A stretch of 64,000 nt of DNA, taken from positions 1,628,555 to 1,692,554 of the forward strand of contig NZ_SOBN01000001.1 of assembly GCF_004365705.1 (NCBI RefSeq). The letters run 5' to 3'. Both the position numbers and the translations under genes were made by a program. A model generated the notes under the pieces. It was not told the origin of the DNA and made no database searches. It saw nothing but the letters and a program-made list of their open reading frames with translations. Source of the DNA: Streptomyces sp. 846.5 (GTDB taxonomy: Bacteria > Actinomycetota > Actinomycetes > Streptomycetales > Streptomycetaceae). Each line of letters begins with the position of its first letter. The first letter of the stretch is position 1. This document shows positions 52,648 through 60,354 of this stretch, piece by piece.

Positions 52648-52713
52648 CCTCCGGGGCGCCTGAGTCGGCGACTGCGCCGTCGTGCACGGTCGCCGACTCA
52701 GGCGTCCCGGAGG
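52648..52713. terminator. 25-bp hairpin between convergent response regulator and coiled-coil protein genes
   Basis: Bases 52648-52672 pair with 52689-52713 (one G-T wobble) around a 16-base loop. It lies 17 bases after the regulator stop and 16 bases from the convergent gene's stop, so it serves both. Confidence 0.85.
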
Positions 52714-52728
52714 TTGTTCCCCGCTGGG

Positions 52729-53310
52729 TCAGTCGGTGCCGACAGCACCCTCGGACGCCGCGTCGGCCGCCTGGTAGAAAACGGTGGCACCCTGCTTGGC
52801 CTTCTCGACCTGGCCACGCTTCACCAGAGCCTCGGCGGCTCCACGGGTCAGGTTGGTCTGAACCGTGGTGACCTCGGTGCCGAACAGCTCCTGCGCGATC
52901 TCGCTGGACTTCTGCGGTCCCGGCTTCGCGCTCAGAAACGCCAGCACCCGCGCGGGCAGGCTCGGCGTCGCCCCCGTGGCGGCAGGCGCCTTGGCCGCCG
53001 CCTTCCGCCTCGGGGCCTTCGGCGCCCGGGCCGGCTTGGCCGGCTTGGCCGGCTTGGCCTCCCGCCGCGGTGCCGGCACGACCGCCTCAGCGGCGACCGG
53101 CTCCGGGGCCGGGCTCGCTTCGGCCGGCTCCGCGGTGGGCTCCGGGCCGACCGCGGCCAGGACTCCCTTCAGCCAGGCCTCGGTCTCCCGCAGCGCCGGC
53201 AGCTGCTCCTCGATCTCCGCGATCCTTGCCTGGACCGCCTCCAGTCGGGCGGCGATGTCGGTCGCCAACTCGGCCGATACGGCGGACTTGCTCAGTTCCT
53301 CAGCATGCAT
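52729..53310 (-). CDS. Coiled-coil / Lys-Pro-Ala linker / winged-helix protein (unknown)
   Basis: 193 aa in three parts. Residues 1-55 are a predicted coiled coil (LATDIAARLEAVQARIAEIE). Residues 56-115 are a low-complexity, positively charged segment with KPAKPAKPARAPKAPRRKAA, similar to histone H1 tails and able to bind DNA loosely. Residues 118-180 look like a winged helix (LPARVLAFLSAKPGPQKSSE, FGTEVTTVQTNLTRGAAEAL, GQVEKAKQGATVFYQ). It may be a nucleoid-associated or regulatory protein. I do not recognise a named family. ATG at 53310 is the natural start; the gene stands alone and is divergent from the GNAT gene. Confidence 0.7.
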   Translation of the reverse strand: MHAEELSKSAVSAELATDIAARLEAVQARIAEIEEQLPALRETEAWLKGVLAAVGPEPTAEPAEASPAPEPVAAEAVVPAPRREAKPAKPAKPARAPKAPRRKAAAKAPAATGATPSLPARVLAFLSAKPGPQKSSEIAQELFGTEVTTVQTNLTRGAAEALVKRGQVEKAKQGATVFYQAADAASEGAVGTD

Positions 53311-53449
53311 ATGTGATTGCCTTCGCCCAGTGCGGGCACTGGTTCGCCCGCGTGACTGCCGAGCATAGACACTTCACCCAATATCCGGTCACAGGAACGC
53401 AGCCGCAGCCACGGCATAATTCGGTGGATCACGCACAGGGAGAGCAGAG

Positions 53450-53959
53450 ATGACGAGCGACAGCACGGCAGTTCGGATCGCTGAACTGGGCTTCGAGCAC
53501 GCCGAGCAGGTTCTGACGATCTATCAACTCGGGATCGACGAGGGCAATGCCACCTTCGAGACCACCGCCCCGGAGTGGGAGGCTTTCGACAAGGCCAAGC
53601 TCCCCGCCCACCGCCTGGTGGCCCTGGACGAGGACGGACGGGTGCTCGGCTGGGCCGCGGTCACTGCGGTCTCCGAGCGCTGTGTCTATGCCGGGGTGGT
53701 GGAGCACTCCGTCTACGTCCACCCGGACGCCCAGGGACGGGGTGTAGGCGCCGCACTGCTGGACGCCCTGATCTCCTCCACCGAGGCCGCAGGCATCTGG
53801 ACGATCCAGTCCGGGATCTTCCCGGAGAACACCGCCAGCCTGGCGCTGCACCGGCGCGCCGGATTCCGCGTGGTCGGCACCCGCGAGCGCATCGGCCGCC
53901 ACCACGGCACCTGGCGCGACGTCGTCCTGCTCGAACGCCGGAGCTCCACCGTCAGCTGA
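53450..53959 (+). CDS. GNAT-family N-acetyltransferase (phosphinothricin acetyltransferase-like)
   Basis: 169 aa. The acetyl-CoA loop is HPDAQGRGVGAALL; other marks are IYQLGIDEGNATFETTAPEW, GRVLGWAAVTAV, ENTASLALHRRAGFRVVGTR and GRHHGTWRDVVLLERRS, the pattern of the PAT/MddA/YncA-type acetyltransferases that act on glutamate analogues or methionine derivatives. No tripeptide-antibiotic gene cluster is near, so a general amino-acid-analogue detoxifying role is more likely than self-resistance. ATG at 53450 follows GGGAGAGCAGAG. Confidence 0.88.
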   Translation: MTSDSTAVRIAELGFEHAEQVLTIYQLGIDEGNATFETTAPEWEAFDKAKLPAHRLVALDEDGRVLGWAAVTAVSERCVYAGVVEHSVYVHPDAQGRGVGAALLDALISSTEAAGIWTIQSGIFPENTASLALHRRAGFRVVGTRERIGRHHGTWRDVVLLERRSSTVS

Positions 53960-53998
53960 CCCCCAGCAGGGGCTGGGCGGGACCGCCCCCGCCGGATC

Positions 53999-54027
53999 TT
54001 GACCTGTCTTGACGGTGCTCGTAGTCT
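53999..54027 (+). promoter_or_regulatory. GH35 promoter
   Basis: TTGACC (53999-54004) and TAGTCT (54022-54027) are exactly 17 bases apart. The expected start point is near 54034, right at the following palindrome. Confidence 0.6.
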
Positions 54028-54034
54028 TCGCCCG

Positions 54035-54048
54035 GGAAAGCGCTTTCC
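54035..54048. promoter_or_regulatory. LacI/CcpA-type operator GGAAAGCGCTTTCC
   Basis: A perfect 14-base palindrome with the AAAGCGCTTT core, placed at the expected start point of GH35 transcription, where a bound LacI-family repressor would block initiation. The regulator gene is not next to it. Confidence 0.75.
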
Positions 54049-54097
54049 ATTCAGGCGCTCCACCACTCCACACGCCGTCCCCGGAGAGCACCCACCC

Positions 54098-54136
54098 ATG
54101 TCCACCCCGCCTGCCCCCTCCCCCGCCCCCGGGTGA
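54098..54136 (+). CDS. 12-residue leader ORF overlapping the GH35 start
   Basis: MSTPPAPSPAPG then TGA. GGAGAG lies nine bases before its ATG. Its stop overlaps the GH35 GTG (GTGA at 54133-54136), which has no ribosome site of its own. Translation of the enzyme would then depend on ribosomes finishing this Pro-rich leader. A sequencing frameshift that splits one N-terminus is an alternative. Confidence 0.45.
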   Translation: MSTPPAPSPAPG

Positions 54137-55905
54137 CCGTCGTCGCGGACTCCTTCCTCAGGGACGGCTACCCGCACCGGATCGTCTCCGCCGCGATCCA
54201 CTACTTCCGGATCCGCCCCGAGCTCTGGCGCGACCGGCTGCTGCGGCTGCGCGCCATGGGCGTCAACACCGTCGAGACCTATGTCGCCTGGAACGTCCAC
54301 GAGCCCGAGCCCGGAAGCTTCGACTTCGACGGCCCGCAGGACGTGGCGGCGTTCATCGCCATCGCCGCCGACCTGGGCCTGGACGTCATCGTCCGGCCCG
54401 GCCCGTACATCTGCGCGGAGTGGGAGTTCGGCGGACTCCCCGGCTGGCTGCTGGCCGACCCGCTGCTGCGGCTGCGCCGCAACGAGCCCCGCTACCTCGC
54501 CGCCGTGGACGCCTGGTTCGACGTCCTGCTACCGGTGCTGACGCCGCTTCAGGTTGGGCTCGGCGGTCCGATCGTCGCCATGCAGGTCGAGAACGAGTAC
54601 GGCAGCTACGCCAACGAGACGGCCCACCTGGAGTACCTGCGCCAAGGACTGCTGCGGCGCGGCGCCACCGACTGCCTGCTCTTCACCGCGGACGGCGCGG
54701 GCGACGGCTTCCAACTCGGCGGCAGGCTCCCCGGGGTGCTCTCCACCGCGACCTTCGGCTCGCGCCCGGACTCCTCACTGGCCACGCTGCGCCGCCACCA
54801 GCCGAACGGCCCGCTGTTCTGCTCCGAGTACTGGCACGGCTGGTTCGACCACTGGGGCGAACCGCACCATGTCCGCGACGCCGAGGAGGCGGCCGAGGTC
54901 CTGGACGCCCTGCTCACCGCAGGCGCGTCGGTGAACATCTACATGGGCCACGGCGGCACCAACTTCGGCTGGTTCAACGGCGCCAACCACAACGGCACCG
55001 CCTATCAGCCCACCGTCACCAGCTACGACTACGGCGCGCCGGTCGGCGAAGCCGGCGAACTCACCGAGAAGTTCCACCGCTTCCGCGAGGTCATCGCCCG
55101 CCACCTCGGCCCCAACCCCCACCCGCTGCCCGAACCCGCCCCCCGCCTGACACCCCGCCGGCTCCGCCCCGAAGCCGTCACCGCCCTCCTCGACTCGCTC
55201 GACCTGCTCGCGACAACACACCACCGCGCCGAACCCGAACCCATGGAGGCCCTGGGCCAGTCGCTCGGCCTGATCCACTACCGCACCCGACTGCGCGGAC
55301 CGCTCCCGCAGGCGGAGCTGGCCGTCGACGGCCTCGCCGACCGCGCCCAGGTCTTCCTGGACGGCGCCGAGTTGGGAGTCCTCCACCGCGACCACCCCCA
55401 GCAGACCCTGACCATCGCCGTCCCGGAGGACGGCGCGGTACTCGACCTCCTGGTCGAGAACCAGGGACGGATCAACTACGGCCCACTGCTCACCGACCGC
55501 AAGGGCATCAGCGGCGGGGTACGGCTGGACAACCAGTACCAGTTCGACTGGGAGATCCGCCCCCTCCCCCTCGCCGACCTCACCCCGCTCAAGTTCCCAC
55601 CCACCCAGACCTCCCCGTCCACCGGCCCCACGTTCCACCGACTCCGCCTGAACCTCGACGCCCCGGCAGACGGCTTCCTCGCGCTCCCCGGCTGGACCAA
55701 GGGCGCGGTCTGGCTCAACGGCTTCGCCCTGGGCCGCTACTGGGACCAGGGCCCGCAGGAAACCCTCTACGCCCCGGCGCCGCTCTGGCGGAAGGGGAGC
55801 AACGAGATCATCGTCCTGGAACTCCACACCCCCGGAACACACCTGGAACTGACGGACACTCCACGCCTGGGGGCAACCGACGCCACACCGATCCCCGAGT
55901 GGTAG
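54133..55905 (+). CDS. GH35 beta-galactosidase
   Basis: 590 aa, no signal peptide. The family 35 barrel begins SAAIHYFRIRPELWRDRLLR; acid/base E155 (QVENEYGSY) and nucleophile E232 (FCSEYWHGWFDHWG) are in place, with NIYMGHGGTNFGWFNGAN after them. Two C-terminal beta-sandwich domains follow (YRTRLRGPLPQAELAVDGLA, GAVWLNGFALGRYWDQGPQE). It cleaves terminal beta-galactose, probably intracellularly. The only start fitting the fold is the GTG at 54133, which lacks a ribosome site and overlaps a 12-residue leader ORF. A promoter and palindromic operator lie upstream. It is a second beta-galactosidase besides GH42, likely for a different linkage. Confidence 0.93.
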   Translation: MTVVADSFLRDGYPHRIVSAAIHYFRIRPELWRDRLLRLRAMGVNTVETYVAWNVHEPEPGSFDFDGPQDVAAFIAIAADLGLDVIVRPGPYICAEWEFGGLPGWLLADPLLRLRRNEPRYLAAVDAWFDVLLPVLTPLQVGLGGPIVAMQVENEYGSYANETAHLEYLRQGLLRRGATDCLLFTADGAGDGFQLGGRLPGVLSTATFGSRPDSSLATLRRHQPNGPLFCSEYWHGWFDHWGEPHHVRDAEEAAEVLDALLTAGASVNIYMGHGGTNFGWFNGANHNGTAYQPTVTSYDYGAPVGEAGELTEKFHRFREVIARHLGPNPHPLPEPAPRLTPRRLRPEAVTALLDSLDLLATTHHRAEPEPMEALGQSLGLIHYRTRLRGPLPQAELAVDGLADRAQVFLDGAELGVLHRDHPQQTLTIAVPEDGAVLDLLVENQGRINYGPLLTDRKGISGGVRLDNQYQFDWEIRPLPLADLTPLKFPPTQTSPSTGPTFHRLRLNLDAPADGFLALPGWTKGAVWLNGFALGRYWDQGPQETLYAPAPLWRKGSNEIIVLELHTPGTHLELTDTPRLGATDATPIPEW

Positions 55906-55975
55906 AAGTAGCGCCTCGCCTCCCCCAACCCGCCACCCGCGCCGACTTGTCAGTCCCAGGTGCCACGATGTGCCC

Positions 55976-56686
55976 ATGGACACCGTGGATCAGAAGCTGA
56001 GCAGTAAGCAGGCGTCGGACGAGGTCGGCGAGCAGGGGTGGCGCTTTCTGCTGGGTACCCTGCGTGCCTCCGTGTCGGTGGGGTCGCTGGCGCAGGGGGC
56101 CGAGGTTGCGGCGCGGGCGGTTGCCGCGTGCGGGGACGATGCCGATGGTCACCTGCGTGTCGACGTTCGTCCGGAGCGGGTCGAGCTCACGCTGCAGTCA
56201 CTGGTCCAGGCCGCTGTGACCAGGCGTGATGCCGAGCTCGCGCTGCGGCTCTCCGCAGTCGTGGGCGAGGCCGGGCTGCGGACGGAGCCCGAGCTGGGCG
56301 CGGCGGCGCCAGTGCGGTCGGTGCAGATGCTGGAGATCGGGATCGACGCGCTCGACATCCCCTCCATCCGGCCGTTCTGGAAGGCGGTGCTGGGTTACAC
56401 CGACGAGGCGGGGTCGACAGGGCCCAGCGATGCCCTCGTCGATCCGGTCGGGCAGGGGCCCGCGATCTGGTTCCAGCAGATGGACCAGCCTCGTCCGCAG
56501 CGCAACCGCATCCACTTCGACCTGTGCGTCCCCCACGACGAGGCGCAGCACCGCATCGACGCCGCTCTGGCGGCAGGGGGCCGACTCGTCTCCGCGACCC
56601 GTGCGCCGGCCTTCTGGGTGCTCGCCGACGGCGAGGGCAACGAGATCTGCGTGACGACCTGGCAGGGACGGGACGACACCCCTTAG
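55976..56686 (+). CDS. PCD-like / VOC (glyoxalase-type) fusion protein
   Basis: 236 aa. The N-terminal 105 residues resemble pterin-4a-carbinolamine dehydratase (ASDEVGEQGWRFLLGTLRAS, VELTLQSLVQAAVTRRDAEL) but lack the usual His-Pro catalytic pair, so they are probably non-catalytic. A VOC module follows (LEIGIDALDIPSIRPFWKAV, HFDLCVPHDEAQHRIDAALA, FWVLADGEGNEICVTTWQG) with a metal Glu in NEICV. Fusions of this pattern occur in actinobacteria; function is not established. ATG at 55976 is the natural start. Separate transcription from GH35 is likely but the gap is only 70 bases. Confidence 0.75.
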   Translation: MDTVDQKLSSKQASDEVGEQGWRFLLGTLRASVSVGSLAQGAEVAARAVAACGDDADGHLRVDVRPERVELTLQSLVQAAVTRRDAELALRLSAVVGEAGLRTEPELGAAAPVRSVQMLEIGIDALDIPSIRPFWKAVLGYTDEAGSTGPSDALVDPVGQGPAIWFQQMDQPRPQRNRIHFDLCVPHDEAQHRIDAALAAGGRLVSATRAPAFWVLADGEGNEICVTTWQGRDDTP

Positions 56687-56717
56687 CCGGGGCGGACGGT
56701 GCGTAGGATCTGCTGAC

Positions 56718-57092
56718 ATGGAGATCTGGATCAACCCCCGCTGCGGCAAGTGTCGAGTGGCCGTCCACGCGCTGGACGAGGCCGGAGCCGAGTACACGGT
56801 GCGGCGCTACCTCGAGGACCCGCCCAGTTCCGCCGAACTGGAGACCGTCCTGCAACGGCTCGGCCTCGAACCCTGGGACATCGCGCGGACCGACGAGCCG
56901 GTCGCGAAGGACCTCGGCCTCAAGGACCAGGCCGCCTGGCCGCGTACCCGCGAGACCCGTCACCGGTGGATCGCCGCGCTCGCGGAGCACCCGATCCTGA
57001 TCCAACGGCCCATCATCACCGCCGACGACGGCCACGCCGTCGTCGCCCGTACCGAAGAAGCCCTGCGCGGCGTCCTCCCCGGACGGAAGTAG
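56718..57092 (+). CDS. ArsC/Spx-family protein
   Basis: 124 aa thioredoxin-like fold. It starts MEIWINPRCGKCRVAVHALD with the family NPxC motif and a CxxC (C9, C12), then YTVRRYLEDPPSSAELETVL and a conserved RP in ILIQRPIITADDG. Family members are arsenate reductases or redox proteins. No arsenic transporter or ArsR regulator is nearby, so arsenate reduction is not implied. It follows the VOC fusion by 31 bases and may be co-transcribed with it. Confidence 0.85.
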   Translation: MEIWINPRCGKCRVAVHALDEAGAEYTVRRYLEDPPSSAELETVLQRLGLEPWDIARTDEPVAKDLGLKDQAAWPRTRETRHRWIAALAEHPILIQRPIITADDGHAVVARTEEALRGVLPGRK

Positions 57093-57219
57093 CGGAAGTA
57101 GCCACAGCGATGCGACGGAGTGACGTCCGCCGACCCATCACATTCCGGCAACATGGCGTCAGCAACCGCCCCGGGGTGTCAATCTGACGCAAAGGGACAC
57201 CAATCACGGGGGCACCGCC

Positions 57220-57840
57220 ATGGCGTTCACCAGTTCGTCCGAGCCGTTCCAGGAGCCACCGCCGCGCCGGTCGCGCGGCCACGTGGCGATAGGCGTCGCG
57301 GCCCTGCTGATGTTCTGCGTGCCGCTGCTGATCCTGGTGTCGACCGGGTCCGGGACGGCGAAGAACGCCGCCGACCCGCCCGCCTCCCCCGGGGCCTCGG
57401 GTCCGGGTTCAGCCTCGGGTTCGCCGAGGACCGCGAAGACGCTCCGCCCCGTCGGCGCGGTCGACCCCTCCGGTGCGGCGGTCCCCGCGTCCCCCGGCGT
57501 CCCGCGCCCCTCCGGGTCCCGCCCGCTGATGCCCCCGCTGCCCCCGCCCGGGGCGCCCTGGCCCCCGCCGCCGGGGGCGCCCGTTCCTCCCGTCTGCACC
57601 CTCGAGTACCGGGTCGGCTCCGACGGCGGCACCGTCTGGACCGCGATGACCGCCGTGAAGGGCGAGCTGACCGTCGAGGCCGTCTCGGCGGGGGCCACCC
57701 AACGCCAGGCGCTGAAGGTGTCCGCCGAGGTGGGCGAGCTCCCGCTGACGGCCGCCATCGCCCAGGACCACCAGCTCCGCGCAACCCTGTCCGCCGCCGA
57801 CGGCACCACCTCCACCTGCCTGGTCGGCCCACAGGCCTGA
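57220..57840 (+). CDS. Membrane-anchored Pro-rich exported protein (unknown)
   Basis: 206 aa. A short cytoplasmic head (EPPPRRSRG) is followed by one helix (HVAIGVAALLMFCVPLLILV), a 70-residue Ser/Gly/Pro-rich linker ending in PPLPPPGAPWPPPPGAPVPP, and a small beta-rich domain with two Cys (VCTLEYRV and TSTCLVGPQ) that could form a disulfide. It looks like a single-pass protein whose domain projects beyond the cell wall on a stiff linker. No family is recognised. GGGGG lies seven bases before the ATG. Confidence 0.7.
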   Translation: MAFTSSSEPFQEPPPRRSRGHVAIGVAALLMFCVPLLILVSTGSGTAKNAADPPASPGASGPGSASGSPRTAKTLRPVGAVDPSGAAVPASPGVPRPSGSRPLMPPLPPPGAPWPPPPGAPVPPVCTLEYRVGSDGGTVWTAMTAVKGELTVEAVSAGATQRQALKVSAEVGELPLTAAIAQDHQLRATLSAADGTTSTCLVGPQA

Positions 57841-57941
57841 GCCGCCGGACTGCGCAGCTCGTTCTCCCCGCATATGGTCGATGGCAGGTCAGCCTGTGCG
57901 CGGGTCGGGGAGGATCGGCGCACAGGGCCACCCTCTGCGGA

Positions 57942-59066
57942 ATGAGTGCCCGTATGGATGCCGTCCTCAACGCCTCCGTCCTCGCCGAGCTGCGCCGGCC
58001 GCGCCCCTATCCCGCGGTGTCCGTCCTGGTGCCCACCCATCGCCGCGAGCCGGACAACGCCCAGGACCCGGTGCGGCTGCGCAATCTGGTCGCAGAGGCG
58101 AAAGAGCGGATCCAGAGCGACCCGGCCGTGTCCCGGGCCGACCGGATCAATGTGATCGAGCAGCTGGACCGGGCCGTGGCCGAGGTGGACCTGGTGCACG
58201 CCAAGGACGGCCTGGTGCTGTTCGCCGCCCCCGGGGAGCACCAGGTCTGGAGTCTCGCGCGGCCAGTGCCGGCCCGGGTGGTCCTCGCGGACACCTTCGT
58301 GACCCGCAATCTCGTCGCCTCCCACATCGCCGAGCAGCCCTACTGGGTGCTGGCGGTGGCCGCCGACCACGTCTCGCTCTGGAACGGAGTGCTGGACCGG
58401 CTGACCGAGCACCGGGCGGACGCCTTCCCGCTCACGCGCAGCCTGGAGGACCCGGACTCCGAGCGCAAGGAGCGCATCGGGGACCTGCCCAGCATCTTCC
58501 GCGACGAGCAGACCCGCCAGTTCCTGCGCCAGTCGGCCGAGGCCGCGTCCGCCGTACTGGAGGCCAACCGCCGCCCGCTGTTCCTGGTCGGCGAGGCTGC
58601 GGCACTCTCGCTGCTGGACGAGGCCTCCACCGGCCATGTGATCACCACCTTCAACGGGGCCGCCCAGATCACCCAGGGCGGCCTGGCGAAGGGCCCGGCG
58701 CAGTCGCTGTTCAAGGCGGTCGGGCCGGTGCTGGAGTCGCGGCAGCGACGGCATGTCTCCGAGGTGCTCGCCGCCCTGGACCAGGCCCGCAGCCGCCGAG
58801 AGTTCGCTGCCGGGCTCGACGAGGTGTGGCAGAACGTCACCCAGGGCCGGATCGCCTCCCTCAGCGTCGAGGAGAACTACCGCACCACCGTTCGCGACGA
58901 CGGCGAGCACCTGGTCCCGGCCGCCGACCCCACCCACCCCAACGTCCGTGAGGACATCGTCGACGAGATCATCGAGCGGGCCCTCGACACCGGCGCCGAG
59001 GTCACCTTCGTCCCCGACGACAGCCTCACCCGCATGGAGCACATGGCCGCCGTCCTGCGCTACTGA
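57942..59066 (+). CDS. baeRF family 3 (bacterial eRF1-like) protein
   Basis: 374 aa. The layout resembles the bacterial archaeo-eukaryotic release factor group: RRPRPYPAVSVLVPTHRREP near the N-terminus, VRLRNLVAEAKERIQSDPAV, a central PFLVGEAAALSLLDEAS-like eRF1 domain 2, and a C-terminal eL30-like domain ending EITFVPDD-like VTFVPDDSLTRMEHMAAVLR. Such proteins are thought to interact with ribosomes or stress responses; catalytic peptide release is not proven. The usual GGQ loop is replaced by a Gly-poor turn. ATG at 57942 or 57954 could start it. Confidence 0.72.
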   Translation: MSARMDAVLNASVLAELRRPRPYPAVSVLVPTHRREPDNAQDPVRLRNLVAEAKERIQSDPAVSRADRINVIEQLDRAVAEVDLVHAKDGLVLFAAPGEHQVWSLARPVPARVVLADTFVTRNLVASHIAEQPYWVLAVAADHVSLWNGVLDRLTEHRADAFPLTRSLEDPDSERKERIGDLPSIFRDEQTRQFLRQSAEAASAVLEANRRPLFLVGEAAALSLLDEASTGHVITTFNGAAQITQGGLAKGPAQSLFKAVGPVLESRQRRHVSEVLAALDQARSRREFAAGLDEVWQNVTQGRIASLSVEENYRTTVRDDGEHLVPAADPTHPNVREDIVDEIIERALDTGAEVTFVPDDSLTRMEHMAAVLRY

Positions 59067-59115
59067 CCGCCGGGCAGCGGCATCGCCACCGACACCGACA
59101 GTCGAGAATCCTCCC

Positions 59116-60354
59116 GTGACGAGATCCCAGGCCTATCGCGACAGGCTGGTGGACACGCTGGTGGCCCAGGGCGCGATCAGCACCGCCGAGATCGAGGCGG
59201 CGATGCGGGCGGTGCCGCGCGAGCTGTTCCTGCCGGGCGTGCCGCTCGACCTGGTCTATGCCGACGACGTGGTGGTGACCAAGCGGGATGCGAGCGGCAT
59301 GGCTCTCAGCTCGGCGTCCGCGCCGGGCCTGGTCGCCGAGATGCTGCGGATGACGCGGGCGCGCGCGGGCCAGCGGATCCTGGAGATCGGCACGGCCACC
59401 GGGGTCAACGCCGCCTATCTGTCCCGGCTGGTGGGCGCGCAGGGGCGGGTCGTCACCATCGAGATCGACCCCGACTTCGCCGCCGGGGCCCGCCGCGCCC
59501 TGGCAGCCACCGGGGCGGACAATGTCGTCCCGGTCCTGGGCGACGGAGAGTACGGCGCTCCCGACGCCGCTCCCTTCGACGCCGTCGAGGTGACCGCCCA
59601 GGCCGGTGACATCGCCACCGCCTGGCTGGACCAGCTCCGCCCGGGCACCGGCCGCCTCGTCGTCCCGCTGACGCTGCGCGGGGTCTCCCGCACCTTCGCC
59701 TTCGAGCCCGAGGGGGAGCACTGGATCGCCACCGAGCAGCTGCCCAGCGGTTTCGTGCCCATCCGCGGCGACGGGGCCCGGCCCCAGCGCACCGTCGCGC
59801 TGCTCCCCGGGGCCGCCGGAGCCGATACCGCGCGGCTGCGCATCGACGACGACCAGCCCGCCGACGCGGCCGCGCTCAGGGCCGCCCTCGCCACTCCGGC
59901 GTACCGACTGTGGACCGGGACGACCCTGCCGGGCGACGACGGGACCCTCGCCCACCTGGACATCTGGCTCGCCGTGTCCCTGGACCTCTACGGACGTTTC
60001 GTCAACGTCGGCCCGATCGTGGAGGCCGGTCCCGGGCCGCTCGGCTGGACGCCGCCGTTCGGCACTCCGGCCGGGTGGGACGGCGACAGCGTCGCCTACC
60101 TCACCCTCCGCCGCAGCCAGGGCTTCGCGGCCGGCTTCGAGCTGGGCGTCTGGGCGCACGGCCCGCACCGGGAACAGCTCGCGGCAGAGCTCGCTGACCA
60201 GGTCCGGCACTGGGACCGGCACCGGCGCGGCGGCCCCGAGCCGGTCGTCCGCGCCTACCGGGCGGGCATCCCGGACCACGATCTCGCCCCCGGCCGGATC
60301 GTGGACCGCCCGCACACCCGGATGGTCATCGGCCCAGGGTCGCCGGGCAGGTGA
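59116..60354 (+). CDS. PIMT-like methyltransferase, FxLD-system type, orphan
   Basis: 412 aa. The N-terminal 230 residues are protein-L-isoaspartate O-methyltransferase-like: AMRAVPRELFLPGVPLDLVY, YADDVVVTKRDASGMALSSA, SAPGLVAEML, motif I ILEIGTATGVNAAYLSRLV and RLVVPLTLRG. The YADD/TKRD/SSAS string and the C-terminal domain (GFELGVWAHGPHREQLA) match the FxLD-system methyltransferases that modify lanthipeptide Asp residues. Motif I reads GTATG, with Ala in place of the central Gly. No lanthipeptide synthetase or FxLD precursor is visible nearby. GTG at 59116 is set by the conserved N-terminus. Its last 29 bases overlap the convergent GH3 gene. Confidence 0.83.
   Translation: MTRSQAYRDRLVDTLVAQGAISTAEIEAAMRAVPRELFLPGVPLDLVYADDVVVTKRDASGMALSSASAPGLVAEMLRMTRARAGQRILEIGTATGVNAAYLSRLVGAQGRVVTIEIDPDFAAGARRALAATGADNVVPVLGDGEYGAPDAAPFDAVEVTAQAGDIATAWLDQLRPGTGRLVVPLTLRGVSRTFAFEPEGEHWIATEQLPSGFVPIRGDGARPQRTVALLPGAAGADTARLRIDDDQPADAAALRAALATPAYRLWTGTTLPGDDGTLAHLDIWLAVSLDLYGRFVNVGPIVEAGPGPLGWTPPFGTPAGWDGDSVAYLTLRRSQGFAAGFELGVWAHGPHREQLAAELADQVRHWDRHRRGGPEPVVRAYRAGIPDHDLAPGRIVDRPHTRMVIGPGSPGR

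Noticed and set aside
53450..53959. Phosphinothricin resistance gene (bar/pat) marking an antibiotic cluster
   Set aside because: The sequence fits the wider PAT/YncA acetyltransferase group and no phosphonate or tripeptide biosynthetic genes are nearby.
56718..57092. Arsenic resistance locus
   Set aside because: Only an ArsC-like protein is present; the BASS transporter far away resembles Acr3 only at superfamily level, and no ArsR is seen.
57220..60354. Complete lanthipeptide (FxLD) gene cluster
   Set aside because: Only the methyltransferase is found. I looked for a short precursor with an FxLD leader and a synthetase in this stretch and saw none.
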